Assembly (NCBI GenBank): GCA_000242935.3 | Contig: CP007053.1 | Span: 6,867,001 to 6,931,000 of the forward strand | Length of the DNA stretch: 64,000 nt | Direction: 5' to 3' | Origin: Opitutaceae bacterium TAV5 | GTDB lineage: Bacteria; Verrucomicrobiota; Verrucomicrobiia; Opitutales; Opitutaceae | Shown: piece after piece, positions 26,624 through 34,996 of the stretch | Numbering within the stretch: position 1 is the stretch's first letter | Layout of the letters: the number at the start of each line of letters is the position of its first letter | Notes under the pieces: generated by a model | What the model saw: the letters and a program-made list of their open reading frames with translations, nothing else | Told to the model about the DNA's origin: nothing | Databases searched by the model: none | Translations under genes and position numbers: made by a program

Positions 26624-28342
26624 ATGCGTCGCCGCCACACTCTCCGCCTCCTGCGCATCGTTGCCGCCGCGCTCTGCCTGCTGGCAGTGTCCGCTGCATT
26701 CCTCGATTTCCGCGACGCCATCCCCGCTTCGTTCAAGCATGCGGCGACCTCCATCCAGTTCCTGCCCTCGGCCATCGCGCTCGCCAGCGGCGCGGTGCTG
26801 TCGCTCGCATGCATCGCGGTGCTCGGCATCACCCTGATTGCAGGCCGCGTCTATTGCTCCACGATCTGTCCGCTCGGCGTACTTCAGGATGTCGTGGCGC
26901 GCATCGTAAAAAAACTCCGCCGCAAAAAACCGAAGCTCCTGCCCCATCGCCCAGCGTATAACAAGATCCGATACGGCATCCTCGCGCTCGTCATCGTCGC
27001 CGTGCTCACCGGCTGGGGTGGCTTTGCCCTCGCGTGGCTCGATCCTTACAGCCACTTCGGACGCTTCACCGGCACACTCTTTCGACCCCTGGTGATCGGC
27101 GCCAACAACCTTGCCGCCCCCGTCGCGCAACACTTCGGGTCCAACGCCCTGCCGCATGTCGCGCTGCCCTGGACCGGCATCGGCGTGTTCCTCCCGGTGG
27201 CGGTCATTTTCAGCGCGGTCGTCCTCATGTCGGCCTGGCGGGGCCGCCTCTGGTGCAACACGGTCTGTCCGGTCGGCGCACTGCTGGGCATCTTCTCCCG
27301 CAAAGCCCTCTTCCGGCTCACCATCGACCGCAGCGCCTGCGTGCGCTGCGGCGATTGCCTGCGCACCTGCAAGGCGCAATGCATCGACCTGCGCAAGCAG
27401 GAGATCGACTTCTCGCGCTGCGTCGGCTGCTTCGACTGCGTCTCCGTCTGCGACGAAAACGGCCTCAACTACCGCTGGCTCGGACGTCCGCCAAAGGCGG
27501 GAGGTTTGGAGTTTGGGGTTCAGAGTTCAGAGTTTTCGAAAACGGAGCCCAAAAAAAACTCCGACCCCCCTCCCCCTCCCGGCTCCCCATCCCGAACCCT
27601 GAGCTCCAAACCCGAAACCCCAAACTCAACGGCGCAGTCGCCCGCACGCCGCGCCTTTCTGGCCACGCTCGCGACGGGCACCGTCGCGCTCGTCTCCGTC
27701 CGTGCCGGAAAGGACGACTCCCCTGACAACATCCCTGCTTCCGGCAATGCACATGCCGCCGACACCGGCAGTATCCCGCGACGCCAGACCGTGGCCCCGC
27801 CCGGCGCGCAGAGCATCGACCGCTTTGTCGCCCGATGCACGGCCTGTCAGCTCTGCGTCAGCGCCTGCCCCAGCCATGTGCTGGAACCTGCTGTATTTGG
27901 CTACGGCAGCCTCGAAGGCATCATGAAACCCCGGCTCAATTTCGACCGGAGTTTTTGCAACATCAACTGCACGACCTGCGGCGGCGTCTGCCCCGACCAT
28001 GCCCTCCTGCCGCTCGCGCTTGGCGAAAAACAGCGGACGCGGATCGGCGTGGCCGAAGTGACACGCTCGCGGTGTATCGTCATCACGGACGACACCGCCT
28101 GCGGCGCCTGCGCCGAGCACTGCCCGACCGCCGCCCTGCAAATGAAACAACGCGGCGCGCGCCACGCCGAGCCGGTCGTGGATGAGCGCTATTGCATCGG
28201 CTGCGGCGCATGCCAGTTCGCGTGCCCCGCGCTCCCGAAAAAAGCGGTGATCGTACGCGGACTCGCCACTCACGAGACGGCCGAAGTCCTCGTGCAGGAA
28301 AAAGCCGTCGCCCCCGCCGGCTCCGATGACTTCGCGTTCTGA
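26624..28342 (+). CDS. Membrane NapH-like polyferredoxin fused to a NapG/MauM-like ferredoxin
   Basis: 572 residues. Residues 1-290 are NapH-like: four to five membrane helices, two cytoplasmic CxxxCP motifs (CSTICPLG, CNTVCPVG) and two [4Fe-4S] sites (CVRCGDC, CVGCFDC). Residues about 340-572 look like NapG/MauM: a twin-arginine segment (ARRAFLATLATG), then four clusters (CTACQLC, CNINC/CGGVCP, CGACAEHCP, CIGCGAC). Such proteins pass electrons from quinol to periplasmic enzymes. The linker at residues 291-337 is translated repeat DNA rich in serine and proline, not a family feature. It probably supplies electrons for the DUF362 or receptor-linked step. Confidence 0.85.
   Translation: MRRRHTLRLLRIVAAALCLLAVSAAFLDFRDAIPASFKHAATSIQFLPSAIALASGAVLSLACIAVLGITLIAGRVYCSTICPLGVLQDVVARIVKKLRRKKPKLLPHRPAYNKIRYGILALVIVAVLTGWGGFALAWLDPYSHFGRFTGTLFRPLVIGANNLAAPVAQHFGSNALPHVALPWTGIGVFLPVAVIFSAVVLMSAWRGRLWCNTVCPVGALLGIFSRKALFRLTIDRSACVRCGDCLRTCKAQCIDLRKQEIDFSRCVGCFDCVSVCDENGLNYRWLGRPPKAGGLEFGVQSSEFSKTEPKKNSDPPPPPGSPSRTLSSKPETPNSTAQSPARRAFLATLATGTVALVSVRAGKDDSPDNIPASGNAHAADTGSIPRRQTVAPPGAQSIDRFVARCTACQLCVSACPSHVLEPAVFGYGSLEGIMKPRLNFDRSFCNINCTTCGGVCPDHALLPLALGEKQRTRIGVAEVTRSRCIVITDDTACGACAEHCPTAALQMKQRGARHAEPVVDERYCIGCGACQFACPALPKKAVIVRGLATHETAEVLVQEKAVAPAGSDDFAF
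27498..27633. repeat. Family C inverted repeat in the linker of the ferredoxin gene
   Basis: GGAGTTTGGGGTTCAGAG on the left and CCCGAAACCCCAAACTC on the right form an inverted repeat, translated as GVQSSEFSK and TLSSKPETPNS. Confidence 0.75.
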
Positions 28343-28347
28343 ACATG

Positions 28348-28400
28348 TGGCATGGGCATCCTGCCCATGAAGTGGCCCGGGCTTCCAGCCCCTGTCCCCA
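28348..28400. repeat. Family A repeat upstream of the TonB receptor
   Basis: GTGGCATGGGCATCCTGCCC and GTGGCCCGGGCTTCCAGCCC, two small hairpins between the ferredoxin and receptor genes. They leave only 35 bases to the receptor ATG. Confidence 0.65.
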
Positions 28401-28434
28401 TCCCTCCCGTCGATTCCAGTCTCATTCCCAACCG

Positions 28435-30462
28435 ATGCTCAAGCAACTCGCGCTATCCGCCGTCGTTCTCGGTCCTGCACTCGCCCTCGCGTTCGCCCCG
28501 GCCCGCGGCCAGTCCTCCGCCGCCGGGCCCGCGCCGCAAGTATTGCCGGAGATGATCGTCACCGCGCCTCCCCTTATTCAGGACAACAACGTCAGCCCGT
28601 GGGCGGGCGGCTACAGCGTGGTGGGAGCGCGGCAAATCGAAGACCTCGGCGCCACCGACATTGCCTCGGCGCTGCGCACCACGCCCGGCGTCAACATCTC
28701 GCGTAACAACAAGGTCGGCTCCTACGGTGGCTCGGGTGGCGGCGCGATCTTCATCCGCGGCATGGGCGCCAGCCGCCCCGGCGGCGAACTCGTCGCGCTC
28801 TATGACGGCGCGCCGCGCTACAATGCCGTGTTCAGCCACCCGCTGCTCGACATCCTCTCGATCGACGCGGCGGCATCGATCGAGGTTTACAAGAGCGTGC
28901 AGCCGCAGATCTTCGGCAATGCCTTCACCGCCGTGAACATCACGCCCCGGCAAAAACGCACCGAAGGGCTCGCCGCGGACATCAACGTCGCCGTCGGCTC
29001 CGACCGCACGCGAGTCGAAAAAATGTCGGCGGGCGGGAAAACCGGCCCCTTTGATTTTTACGCCGGCCAGAGCTACCGCCGCGCCGACGGTGACCGGACC
29101 AACTCCGGCGGCGAACTCCAGGATTATTTTCTGCGCCTGGGTTACGCGCTGAACGAAAACTGGTCGCTCTCGTTTTTCGGCGACCGCACCGACAACCACG
29201 CGGAAGACCCCGGCGCCGAAAACGCTCCGTATCACATGGGGGATTACCAAACCGACGACTGGCTCTCTGTCCTCACGCTGGCCAACCGCTACCGGCGCGC
29301 CGAGGGCTGGATCAAGGCGTACTGGAATTCCGGCCACGCCGCCTGGTATGACCAGGGCATGCGGGACACCGGCGCACCGGTCGCCCCCGGTGATACGGAC
29401 AACACGATCATGGACTGGGATCTCTACGGAATACGCGCCGGCGAAAAAATCACGGCATGGGAAGGCGGCGAGGTGCTCGCCGGGCTGGACGTGGATGTGA
29501 TGAGCGGCCGGGGCGAATTCGAGCGTTACAACCCCGCGCTGACGACACGGTTCGGGCGCGAGGACTTCCGGATCGTTTCCCCTCACGCTGCGGTCAGTCA
29601 CCTGTTCGGCACCCGCGACGGTTATTATGCCCAACCCTCCGCCGGCGTCCGTTTTTACGATCACAACATTTTCGGCTCCGAAGTCGCGCCGCATGCCGGC
29701 GTGGTAGCCGGTTACAAGGCCACCGAAGCGCACGCCGGCTACGCGCGCGGCGTCAGTTATCCCGGCCTCAACGTCGCCGCATTTTCGCAAGCGGTGTTGC
29801 CGCCGCTCTACAACGATCCGGCAAAACGCAACGCCTGGCGCGGCCTCGACGCGGAGACGCTCGACCATTTCGAGGCGGGCGTGAGTCACCGCTTCAACCC
29901 GAGGTTCAAGGCCGACGTCACGGCATTTTACGACCGGGGCGACAACCGCTACGTGCTCACCTTCCCGGCCACGGGCGCCCCCGTGCCGCAGGGTTTTGCC
30001 AACATCGGCGACTGGCACAATTACGGCGTGGAGAGCAGCGCCACCTGGACGCCAATGGCAGACCTGAGTTTTTTTATCGGCGCCACCTGGCTGCAACCTT
30101 CGGTGAAAGGCATGCCCTATGCGCCCGAGTGGACGGCGAGCGCCGGCTTCAACTGGACGTTTCTCCGGAACTTCCGGCTCAGCGTCGATGTACTTTACCA
30201 GGACCGCATGTATGTAAACCCGACCAACGCCTGGGCGCGAAGCGACGCTTCCGGCGCCGATCCGGCGACCAACCCGCAGGTGCCGTCCTCACTGGTCGTG
30301 AATGCCCGACTCGGTTATCGTTTCGCGGCTCCGGCACTGCACGTGAAACAAGGCGAGGTGTATCTCGCCGTGGATAACCTGACCGACCGCACCTGGTATT
30401 ACCGCCCCGGCTACCCCATGCCCGGCATCGGCGCCATGCTGGGTATGCGGCTGGGGTTTTGA
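28435..30462 (+). CDS. TonB-dependent outer-membrane receptor
   Basis: 675 residues from the ATG at 28435; upstream codons are family A repeat. The signal is ALSAVVLGPALALAFAPARG. A plug domain follows (LPEMIVTAPP as TonB box region, GARQIEDLGATDIASALRTTPGVNISR, GGAIFIRGMG) and then a 22-strand-type barrel ending in a phenylalanine (MLGMRLGF), as outer-membrane proteins do. It resembles the siderophore/corrinoid type by size, not the large SusC type. It is the last gene of the cluster begun by the ECF component, so both membranes seem covered for one substrate. Confidence 0.9.
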   Translation: MLKQLALSAVVLGPALALAFAPARGQSSAAGPAPQVLPEMIVTAPPLIQDNNVSPWAGGYSVVGARQIEDLGATDIASALRTTPGVNISRNNKVGSYGGSGGGAIFIRGMGASRPGGELVALYDGAPRYNAVFSHPLLDILSIDAAASIEVYKSVQPQIFGNAFTAVNITPRQKRTEGLAADINVAVGSDRTRVEKMSAGGKTGPFDFYAGQSYRRADGDRTNSGGELQDYFLRLGYALNENWSLSFFGDRTDNHAEDPGAENAPYHMGDYQTDDWLSVLTLANRYRRAEGWIKAYWNSGHAAWYDQGMRDTGAPVAPGDTDNTIMDWDLYGIRAGEKITAWEGGEVLAGLDVDVMSGRGEFERYNPALTTRFGREDFRIVSPHAAVSHLFGTRDGYYAQPSAGVRFYDHNIFGSEVAPHAGVVAGYKATEAHAGYARGVSYPGLNVAAFSQAVLPPLYNDPAKRNAWRGLDAETLDHFEAGVSHRFNPRFKADVTAFYDRGDNRYVLTFPATGAPVPQGFANIGDWHNYGVESSATWTPMADLSFFIGATWLQPSVKGMPYAPEWTASAGFNWTFLRNFRLSVDVLYQDRMYVNPTNAWARSDASGADPATNPQVPSSLVVNARLGYRFAAPALHVKQGEVYLAVDNLTDRTWYYRPGYPMPGIGAMLGMRLGF

Positions 30463-30569
30463 GCGCGTATCTTCCGGACAGGCCCCCGGAGTGCCGCCGG
30501 ACAACGCAATGGAGCTGCGGGAGCGATGCATCCGGTGTCAGCGGCAACAAGCCGGATACCCACTTTGGA

Positions 30570-30605
30570 GCAAAATCCCGACAGAGAAAGCAAGGCTGCG
30601 AGAGC
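30570..30605. promoter_or_regulatory. Candidate AraC operator, direct repeats with 20-bp period
   Basis: GCAAAATCCCGACAGA (30570-30585) and GCAAGGCTGCGAGAGC (30590-30605). The first copy equals the one at 24355 base for base and the second is alike, so one AraC-type regulator may act on both the uptake cluster and the dehydrogenase gene, 33 bases downstream. Confidence 0.6.
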
Positions 30606-30637
30606 AAATCCCGCGACCGCATGCTATGATCTGTGCC

Positions 30638-31708
30638 ATGTCCAAACCAACCGTCACCGCCGTCCCCAAACGGGCCTATGCCGCCCAAGCCACCACCTCT
30701 CCCCTCGCCCCGTTTTCCATCCAGCGCCGCGATCCGCTGCCCGACGACGTCGTCATCGAAATCCTCTACTGCGGCGTCTGCCACTCCGACCTGCACCAAG
30801 CCCGCGGCGAATGGGGCAACACGGTCTATCCCTGCGTGCCCGGCCACGAGATCGTCGGGCGCGTCACCCGCGTCGGCCCCAAGGTCACGAAATTCAAGGA
30901 AGGCGACCTCGCCGCCGTCGGTTGTATGGTGGATTCATGCCGCACCTGCCCGAGCTGCCAGCGCGGACTTGAGCAATATTGCGAGAACGGTTGCACCTTC
31001 ACCTACAACGGCGAGGACAAGCACCTCGGCGGCGCGACCTACGGCGGTTATTCCGAAAGCGTCACGGTCGATCAGGCGTTTGTCCTGCGCGTGCCGGCCA
31101 ATCTCGATCTCGCCGCCACCGCTCCGCTGCTCTGCGCCGGCATCACCACGTATTCGCCGCTGCGCCACTGGAAAGTCGGTCCCGGCCAGAAGGTGGGCAT
31201 TGTCGGCATCGGCGGGCTCGGTCACATGGGCGTAAAATTCGCCCACGCCCTCGGCGCGCATACCGTGGTGCTGACCACCTCGCCGGGGAAAGTCGCCGAC
31301 GCCATCCGCCTCGGTGCCGACGAGGTCATCATCTCGACCGACCCCGAGCAGATGAAAAAACACGCGCGCAGCTTCGATTTCATTCTCGATACCGTATCCG
31401 CCAATCACGACATCAACGCCCTGTTCAGCCTCCTCAAGCTCGATGCCACGCTGACGCAGGTCGGCGTGCCGGCCTCGCCTCTCGGTGTGGCGGTTTTCAA
31501 CCTGATCCTCCCCCGCCGCAACTTCGCCGGCTCCGGCATCGGCGGCATCGCGGAGACGCAGGAGATGCTCGATTTTTGCGCCGAGCACAACATCGTGAGC
31601 GACATCGAACTGATCCGCATCCAGCAGATCAACGAGGCCTACGAACGCCTCCTGAAGAGCGACGTCCGCTACCGCTTCGTCATCGACATGGCCTCGCTGA
31701 AGGAATGA
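30638..31708 (+). CDS. Zinc-dependent alcohol dehydrogenase (YahK/CAD-like, NADP)
   Basis: 356 residues, the family length. Zinc ligands are visible: catalytic CGVCHSDLH and the GHEIVGRV segment, structural zinc cysteines CRTCPSCQRGLEQYC. The Rossmann motif GIGGLGHMGVKFAHALG and the end IQQINEAYERLLKSDVRYRFVID match aldehyde reductases such as YahK and cinnamyl alcohol dehydrogenases. It likely reduces aldehydes with NADPH. The start at 30638 puts the first zinc motif at the usual place. Confidence 0.94.
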   Translation: MSKPTVTAVPKRAYAAQATTSPLAPFSIQRRDPLPDDVVIEILYCGVCHSDLHQARGEWGNTVYPCVPGHEIVGRVTRVGPKVTKFKEGDLAAVGCMVDSCRTCPSCQRGLEQYCENGCTFTYNGEDKHLGGATYGGYSESVTVDQAFVLRVPANLDLAATAPLLCAGITTYSPLRHWKVGPGQKVGIVGIGGLGHMGVKFAHALGAHTVVLTTSPGKVADAIRLGADEVIISTDPEQMKKHARSFDFILDTVSANHDINALFSLLKLDATLTQVGVPASPLGVAVFNLILPRRNFAGSGIGGIAETQEMLDFCAEHNIVSDIELIRIQQINEAYERLLKSDVRYRFVIDMASLKE

Positions 31709-31748
31709 GGTGCGCCCGGAGATGAAGAGACATACTTTTGGCCCGGCA

Positions 31749-31863
31749 TTTTGAACAGAAGGCAACAAAGAGAACGAAGAGCAACTGAGGGAGCCACCGG
31801 CCAAACATAACTAATCCTTCGTTCGCATCTTCGTTTCCTTCGTTCTCTTCTGTTCAAAATCAT
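31749..31863. repeat. Family E inverted repeat (ATTTTGAACAGAAG type)
   Basis: The left arm starts ATTTTGAACAGAAGGCAAC and pairs with a right arm ending CTTCTGTTCAAAAT at about 31863. Arms are about 30 bases with few mismatches and enclose roughly 50 bases. The sequence is AT-richer than its surroundings and lies between two plus-strand reductase genes. Confidence 0.75.
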
Positions 31864-31942
31864 TAACCCTTCAGATTACCCCTTATCGTCCGGACTCCTG
31901 TTCACTGATATATTCCGTCCACATCCCCACCCGTAATCCACC

Positions 31943-32965
31943 ATGAAATACAAACCACTCGGCAACACCGGCCTTCTCGTCTCGGAAATCTGCCTCGGCA
32001 CCATGACCTTCGGCGGACGCGGCTTCTGGACCGCTATCGGCACCCTTGACCAGTCGGTCGCGGACGGCATCGTCGCCCGTGCGCTCGACTCCGGTATCAA
32101 CTTCATCGACACGGCCAACGTTTATTCGGAGGGCCTTTCCGAGGAAATCACCGGCCGCGCCATCAAAAACTCCGGACGCAAGCGCTCCGATGTCGTCCTC
32201 GCCACCAAGGCCTTCGGCCAGGTCGGCCCCGGTCCCAACGATCGCGGCGCCTCCCGCGGCCACCTCATGGATGCAGTCAAGGCCAGTCTGAAACGCCTCG
32301 GCACCGACTACATCGACCTCTACCAGATTCACGGCCTCGACACGCTCACGCCCATTGAGGAAACCGTGCGCGCGCTCGACGACCTCGTCCGCCAGGGCCA
32401 CGTGCGCTACGTCGGCGTTTCCAACTGGTCCGCCTGGACGATCATGAAGGCGCTCGGCATCGCCGACCGTCACGGCTGGATGCGCCTCGCCACGCTCCAG
32501 GCCTACTACACCATCGCCGGCCGCGACCTGGAACGCGAAATCGTCTCGCTGCTCGAAGCCGAAAAACTCGGCCTGATGGTCTGGAGTCCGCTCGCCGGCG
32601 GCCTGCTCTCGGGCAAGTTCGACCGCGACGGCAACGGCCCCGCCGGCTCCCGCCGTGCGTCTTTCGATTTCCCGCCGGTCAACAAGGACCGCGCCTTCGC
32701 CTGCATCGACGTCATGCGCGGCATCGCCGATGCCCGTGGCGTGTCGGTGGCGCGCATCGCGCTCGCGTGGGTGTTGCACCAGCGCTTCGTCATGTCGGTC
32801 ATCATCGGCGCGAAAAACATCGAACAACTCGACGACAACATCGCCGCGACCGAAATCGAACTCACCGACGAGGAGTTGAAGCAGCTCGATCAGGTCAGCG
32901 CCCTCCCGCCCGAGTATCCCGGCTGGATGCTCGAACGCCAAGGTGCCTACCGCCGGACGAACTGA
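31943..32965 (+). CDS. Aldo/keto reductase
   Basis: 340 residues. The catalytic tetrad is visible as FIDTANVYSEG (Asp, Tyr), VLATKAFG (Lys) and YQIHGLD (His). The C-terminal NADP-binding part reads VSVARIALAWVLHQ and VIIGAKNIEQLDDNIAATEIELTDEELKQLDQ, as in AKR families 11-13. It reduces carbonyls with NADPH; the substrate is unknown. It is 234 bases after the dehydrogenase, separated by a repeat, so it is probably its own unit. Confidence 0.94.
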   Translation: MKYKPLGNTGLLVSEICLGTMTFGGRGFWTAIGTLDQSVADGIVARALDSGINFIDTANVYSEGLSEEITGRAIKNSGRKRSDVVLATKAFGQVGPGPNDRGASRGHLMDAVKASLKRLGTDYIDLYQIHGLDTLTPIEETVRALDDLVRQGHVRYVGVSNWSAWTIMKALGIADRHGWMRLATLQAYYTIAGRDLEREIVSLLEAEKLGLMVWSPLAGGLLSGKFDRDGNGPAGSRRASFDFPPVNKDRAFACIDVMRGIADARGVSVARIALAWVLHQRFVMSVIIGAKNIEQLDDNIAATEIELTDEELKQLDQVSALPPEYPGWMLERQGAYRRTN

Positions 32966-33055
32966 CCGCAAGGCCGGCAGGGGAACTTCCACAAAATGAT
33001 TTTGGAGGAGTTGGAGTTCCCTTGAAGATGAGGCAGGGACGTTGCCGGAGCTTGG

Positions 33056-33514
33056 TCAGGCGTCTCTCGTCTTTCTCAAATAAATCAATGTGACTTTGGG
33101 GGACAGCACGTGTGTCCTGACGCGACGATAACCCGTTTTTTCATACAATCTCAGATTTGCCTCGCTTCTCGATCCGGTGAATAGCTCACAATAACGCGAT
33201 GAGGGGAAAAGTGCTTCGCAGGCTTGGAGCAGTGACCTGCCGATTCCCTGCTTTTGATAGCTCGGACTTACGCTCAGGCGTCCCACTTCGCAGATTTCTT
33301 CTTTGAGCGTGGCGCGAACAGAACCCACCGGGACGCCATCCATTTCCGCCTTGAGAACAACGCTCCCGGATAATGCTCTTTCAAGATCGGCAAGGGACTC
33401 CGTTAAAGGAGGAATCGCATAGTCACCATAAATATCAGCCTCCGCCCGGTAGGCCGCTTTCTGAATTTCGAGAAGCTTCGGCAGATCTTCCGCGTTCGCT
33501 TTTGTAATCTTCAT
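33056..33514 (-). CDS. GNAT-family N-acetyltransferase
   Basis: 152 residues. Motif A of the acetyl-CoA site reads GRLSVSPSYQKQGIGRSLLQ, and the later ANLRLYEKTGYRRVR is motif B. The substrate (an amine or protein N-terminus) cannot be told. The gene and its flanks are clearly AT-richer than the rest of the window, which suggests recent gain. It is convergent with the aldo/keto reductase gene. Confidence 0.9.
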   Translation of the reverse strand: MKITKANAEDLPKLLEIQKAAYRAEADIYGDYAIPPLTESLADLERALSGSVVLKAEMDGVPVGSVRATLKEEICEVGRLSVSPSYQKQGIGRSLLQACEALFPSSRYCELFTGSRSEANLRLYEKTGYRRVRTHVLSPKVTLIYLRKTRDA

Positions 33515-33844
33515 ATTTGTCTGAGGTCAAATTTACCGGAAATTGGAATATGTCATGAATTTTTCATGACATACTTTTATAGCACACGACCATCTCTGAC
33601 ATGATCAATGTCAACCACTCCGGATTCGCAAAATATTCGCCTGTTTTATGCAATTTATTTGAATAGCTCATGCCGCATTTTGGGTGTGGGGAGGTTGTCT
33701 TGCGCATGGTGCGACATTCATCGTCTTCGGTTTGTCCGGAAAATTGTAAACATGGACGGGACCAGGTTGATTTGCCTCAAGCATTGCTCGCCGACACCGG
33801 GACATTATGGACTTTCCTGTCCGCAAACCGCAGCGGTCCTGCCC

Positions 33845-34804
33845 ATGAAAATTCCCTGCGACTCAAATGCCGGCAAACCACGGCCTTCTTCCACACATCC
33901 GGAACTTACTTCCGTCGATGCGCTGGGGCGCTACATCCCGGGAAGGATTTTGTCCGCAAGCACGGTGCCGGCGTGGCGGGAACTGCCCGCGCGCCTCTAT
34001 TGTCAGCCGCCTGAACAGGCCGCGTTCGCGATGCCCGCCGTCACCGAGCCGCATCTCGTGTGGATCGTATCGGGCAGCGTACTCGTGGAAGAACGCGAAC
34101 CCGGTGGCACGTGGAGCCGCACCGAGGCGCGTCCCGGCATGTTTTTTCTGACGGTCGCGGGCGGTCCCTACGAATTGCGCTGGCGCGTCCTCGATGGCGG
34201 ACCGTTCGAGACATTGCAGGTGTTCCTGCCGCTGCCGGTCATCCGGCGGGCGATCGGGGAGACCCGGCGCGAAGAAGAAAACAACCGCGTCCTGCGCGAC
34301 GCCTCCGGTTTCGCCGATCCCTCGCTCGATGCCTTGCTCCGGGTAGTGCGCTCCGAACTGGAACTGGGCCGCAACGGTCGCGAGACCGTCGTGGCGAGCC
34401 TCGCCCATGTGATCGCAGTGCAGGTGGTGCGCCGCTTCGCCGTGACCGGAGCCGTCTCGCGGCCGCCTGCCGGCGGCAGCGGCCTGCCCGGCTTCAAGCT
34501 GCGCCGCTGCCTCGATCTCATGGCCGCCGATCTCGCACGGCCTCTTGATCTGCGAACCCTCGCCGCGCACGCGGGCATGAGCGGATGCCACTTCAGCCGG
34601 CTCTTCAAGCGGGCGACAGGCATGTCGCCGAGCCGTCACCTGCTCGATCTGCGCATGGAACACGCGCGGCGGTTGCTTCGCGAGACCACCCGCTCCGTCA
34701 TCCGGATCGGCATGGACTCGGGCTACTCCAACCCGAGTCATTTCTCCCAAATCTTCCGGCGCGAGACCGGCTGCGCGCCCCGCGACTACCGCCGCCAGCG
34801 GTAG
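33845..34804 (+). CDS. AraC-family transcriptional regulator
   Basis: 319 residues from the ATG at 33845; the open frame reaches back to 33608 but that part is AT-rich and not protein-like. The C-terminal domain has both helix-turn-helix units (LRTLAAHAGMSGCHFSRLFKRATGMSPSRHL; VIRIGMDSGYSNPSHFSQIFRRETGCAPRDYRR). The sensor half (LVWIVSGSVLVEERE) matches that of the regulator at 23353, so they are paralogues and may read related signals. No clear site was found right before it. Confidence 0.92.
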   Translation: MKIPCDSNAGKPRPSSTHPELTSVDALGRYIPGRILSASTVPAWRELPARLYCQPPEQAAFAMPAVTEPHLVWIVSGSVLVEEREPGGTWSRTEARPGMFFLTVAGGPYELRWRVLDGGPFETLQVFLPLPVIRRAIGETRREEENNRVLRDASGFADPSLDALLRVVRSELELGRNGRETVVASLAHVIAVQVVRRFAVTGAVSRPPAGGSGLPGFKLRRCLDLMAADLARPLDLRTLAAHAGMSGCHFSRLFKRATGMSPSRHLLDLRMEHARRLLRETTRSVIRIGMDSGYSNPSHFSQIFRRETGCAPRDYRRQR

Positions 34805-34814
34805 CTGCCCGCAC

Positions 34815-34895
34815 GTAGGGGCTTCGCTTGCGACGCCCGCGCATGCAGGACGGGGCATCAAACGGCATGCGGCGGGCTTCGCAAGCGAAGCCCCT
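34815..34895. repeat. Family F inverted repeat (GGGGCTTCGCTTGCG type) with adjoining family A piece
   Basis: Arms of about 24 bases (34817-34840 and about 34872-34894) pair with few mismatches. A partial family A core (GTGGCACGGGCATCC) follows at 34899-34915. It lies just after the AraC gene and may end its transcript. Confidence 0.75.
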
Positions 34896-34996
34896 GCATG
34901 TGGCACGGGCATCCTCCCCTCACTTTTGCGCAAGATTCCCACAGTCCGGTCGAAACCCCAAAAGACACGTCGCGCCCTCCGTGGCATCCTTTGCCC

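Noticed and set aside
25478-27633. CRISPR-like array because of repeated CTGAACTC/CTCCAAAC words
   Set aside because: Units are short, imperfect, without regular spacers, and no cas genes are near.
33608-33844. Upstream extension of the AraC gene by 79 codons
   Set aside because: AT-rich, cysteine-rich and without similarity to the paralogue at 23353, whose start aligns near 33845.
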